DNA from: CAZMFZ01 sp964565665
Lineage (GTDB): Bacteria > Bacteroidota > Bacteroidia > Cytophagales > UBA9547
Assembly: GCA_964565665.1 (NCBI GenBank)
Contig: CAZMFZ010000098.1
Coordinates: forward strand, 1 to 14,481
Reading direction: 5' to 3'
DNA length: 14,481 nucleotides
Position 1 is the stretch's first letter, and each line of letters starts with the position of its first letter. A program made the translations under genes and the position numbers. The notes beneath the pieces were generated by a model. The model saw only the letters and a list, made by a program, of their open reading frames with translations, was not told the DNA's origin and did not search any database. Below are positions 13,866-14,481 of this stretch, one piece after another.

Positions 13866-13898
13866 CAAAAATATAAAATATTATTGCCTAATTACAAA
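13866..13898 (-). promoter_or_regulatory. Bacteroidota-type promoter of the TPM operon
   Basis: On the minus strand TTTG (13895-13898) and TATTTTTG (13866-13873) are separated by 21 bp. Both boxes fit the TTTG/TAnnTTTG consensus. The element lies 30 bp upstream of the short TPM start codon. Confidence 0.55.
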
Positions 13899-13945
13899 TT
13901 ACAACCTCTAAATTCGAACATAGCTGAAATAGCTCAATATTTGAA

Positions 13946-14481
13946 ATGGCACAACCCAACAAAAGCTGGCTAAATAACTATGTAGACTTTTTCAAAAGTT
14001 TTTCTCAAACCGATGATTTCAAAGAGTTAATCAAGAAAATTGATACCATCGAAAACCCCGAACATTTTATTTATAGTTCAGTACAGCCCACAGGGCTAAT
14101 GTATGGGCTTCCCATCAGATTCAGCGATATTGATATGCCTGAAATTCAGGAGCTTGACGAACACGAGAAAACAAAGATGATATTGATAGATTGCCTAATC
14201 AATTGCTCAATGTTTTTAAAAGTGCAAGGCATTAGCAATCATGATGATATGGAGAAATTGCTCAATGATATTATCAAAAATATTGGCGATTTCTACGGTC
14301 AGGTTCATAGTAATGGAAGCTCAAATAGCGACAACAACTCACAAGAACTTGAGTCCTTAATAGACAAAAGAGTAGCAGGAAATAAAAAGTGGAATAAGAA
14401 TTTTTGGACTAGCTACTTTCAAAACAGCCTTTTGTTTTTAGATATCATTTATTTTTCTCGCTGGCTCCAGCACGGTGATAT
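13946..14481 (+). CDS. N-terminal part of an unrecognised protein (3' end outside window)
   Basis: An uninterrupted frame runs from ATG 13946 (MAQPNKSWLNNYVDFFKSF) to the end of the window, 178 complete codons. The protein is soluble-looking and mostly helical, with a low-complexity Ser/Asn/Gly stretch (NGSSNSDNNSQE) at about residues 123-134 that splits two helical parts, and a Trp/Phe-rich segment (KKWNKNFWTSYFQNSLLFLDIIYF) after it. No signal peptide is seen. I do not recognise the family. It is divergent from the TPM operon, with 110 bp between them. Confidence 0.8.
   Translation, partial: MAQPNKSWLNNYVDFFKSFSQTDDFKELIKKIDTIENPEHFIYSSVQPTGLMYGLPIRFSDIDMPEIQELDEHEKTKMILIDCLINCSMFLKVQGISNHDDMEKLLNDIIKNIGDFYGQVHSNGSSNSDNNSQELESLIDKRVAGNKKWNKNFWTSYFQNSLLFLDIIYFSRWLQHGD

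Overview
The window reads as a chromosomal segment of an AT-rich member of the Bacteroidota. The evidence is the family mix (DUF4142 lipoprotein, paired TPM proteins, FAD/Rieske oxidoreductase, AhcY ending in AYRY) and promoter-like elements of the Bacteroidota type (TTTG, about 20 bp, TAnnTTTG) upstream of ahcY and of the TPM genes. No tRNA, rRNA, CRISPR array, transposase or prophage gene was seen. The genus cannot be fixed from the sequence alone.

Layout. (1) 1-577: the tail of one unrecognised gene and, 2 bp later, a second unrecognised gene broken by a single-base frameshift near position 222. (2) 615-2399 (minus): an ABC exporter half-transporter with Asp in place of the usual catalytic Glu. 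(3) 2507-6192 (plus): a probable stress or redox cluster of FAD/Rieske oxidoreductase, DUF4142 lipoprotein overlapping a four-helix membrane protein, and an SDR dehydrogenase. Each of its three likely transcription units is preceded by the same TGGC-N4/5-T6/7 element. (4) 6162-6292: a 131-bp scar joining a copy of the ahcY 3' end and terminator to a copy of the ABC gene's first codons. (5) 6341-7529 (minus): two consecutive toxin-antitoxin modules, an apparently intact HEPN/MNT pair (hepT/mntA type) and, upstream of it, a decayed RelE/ParE-type pair not visible as open reading frames. (6) 7607-10049 (minus): ahcY with a bidirectional terminator and a good promoter, then an orphan MoxR ATPase. 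(7) 10160-11285 (minus): a 59-residue membrane peptide ORF and rmlA. (8) 11447-12127 (plus): an OmpR-type response regulator without an adjacent kinase. (9) 12159-13835 (minus): short TPM protein, YgcG-like TPM protein and GNAT acetyltransferase, probably one operon. (10) 13946 to the end (plus): the start of an unrecognised gene.

The most informative structure is the scar in (4). The order of its two halves is exactly the junction expected if the segment from the ABC start (2351) to the ahcY end (7674) had once been tandemly duplicated and the second copy then largely lost. The interval where the second copy should lie now holds the two toxin-antitoxin modules. The terminator copy in the scar lies 6 bp after the SDR stop and probably now ends that gene's transcript. 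The shared promoter-like element in (3) is the other signal that ordinary gene calling would miss.
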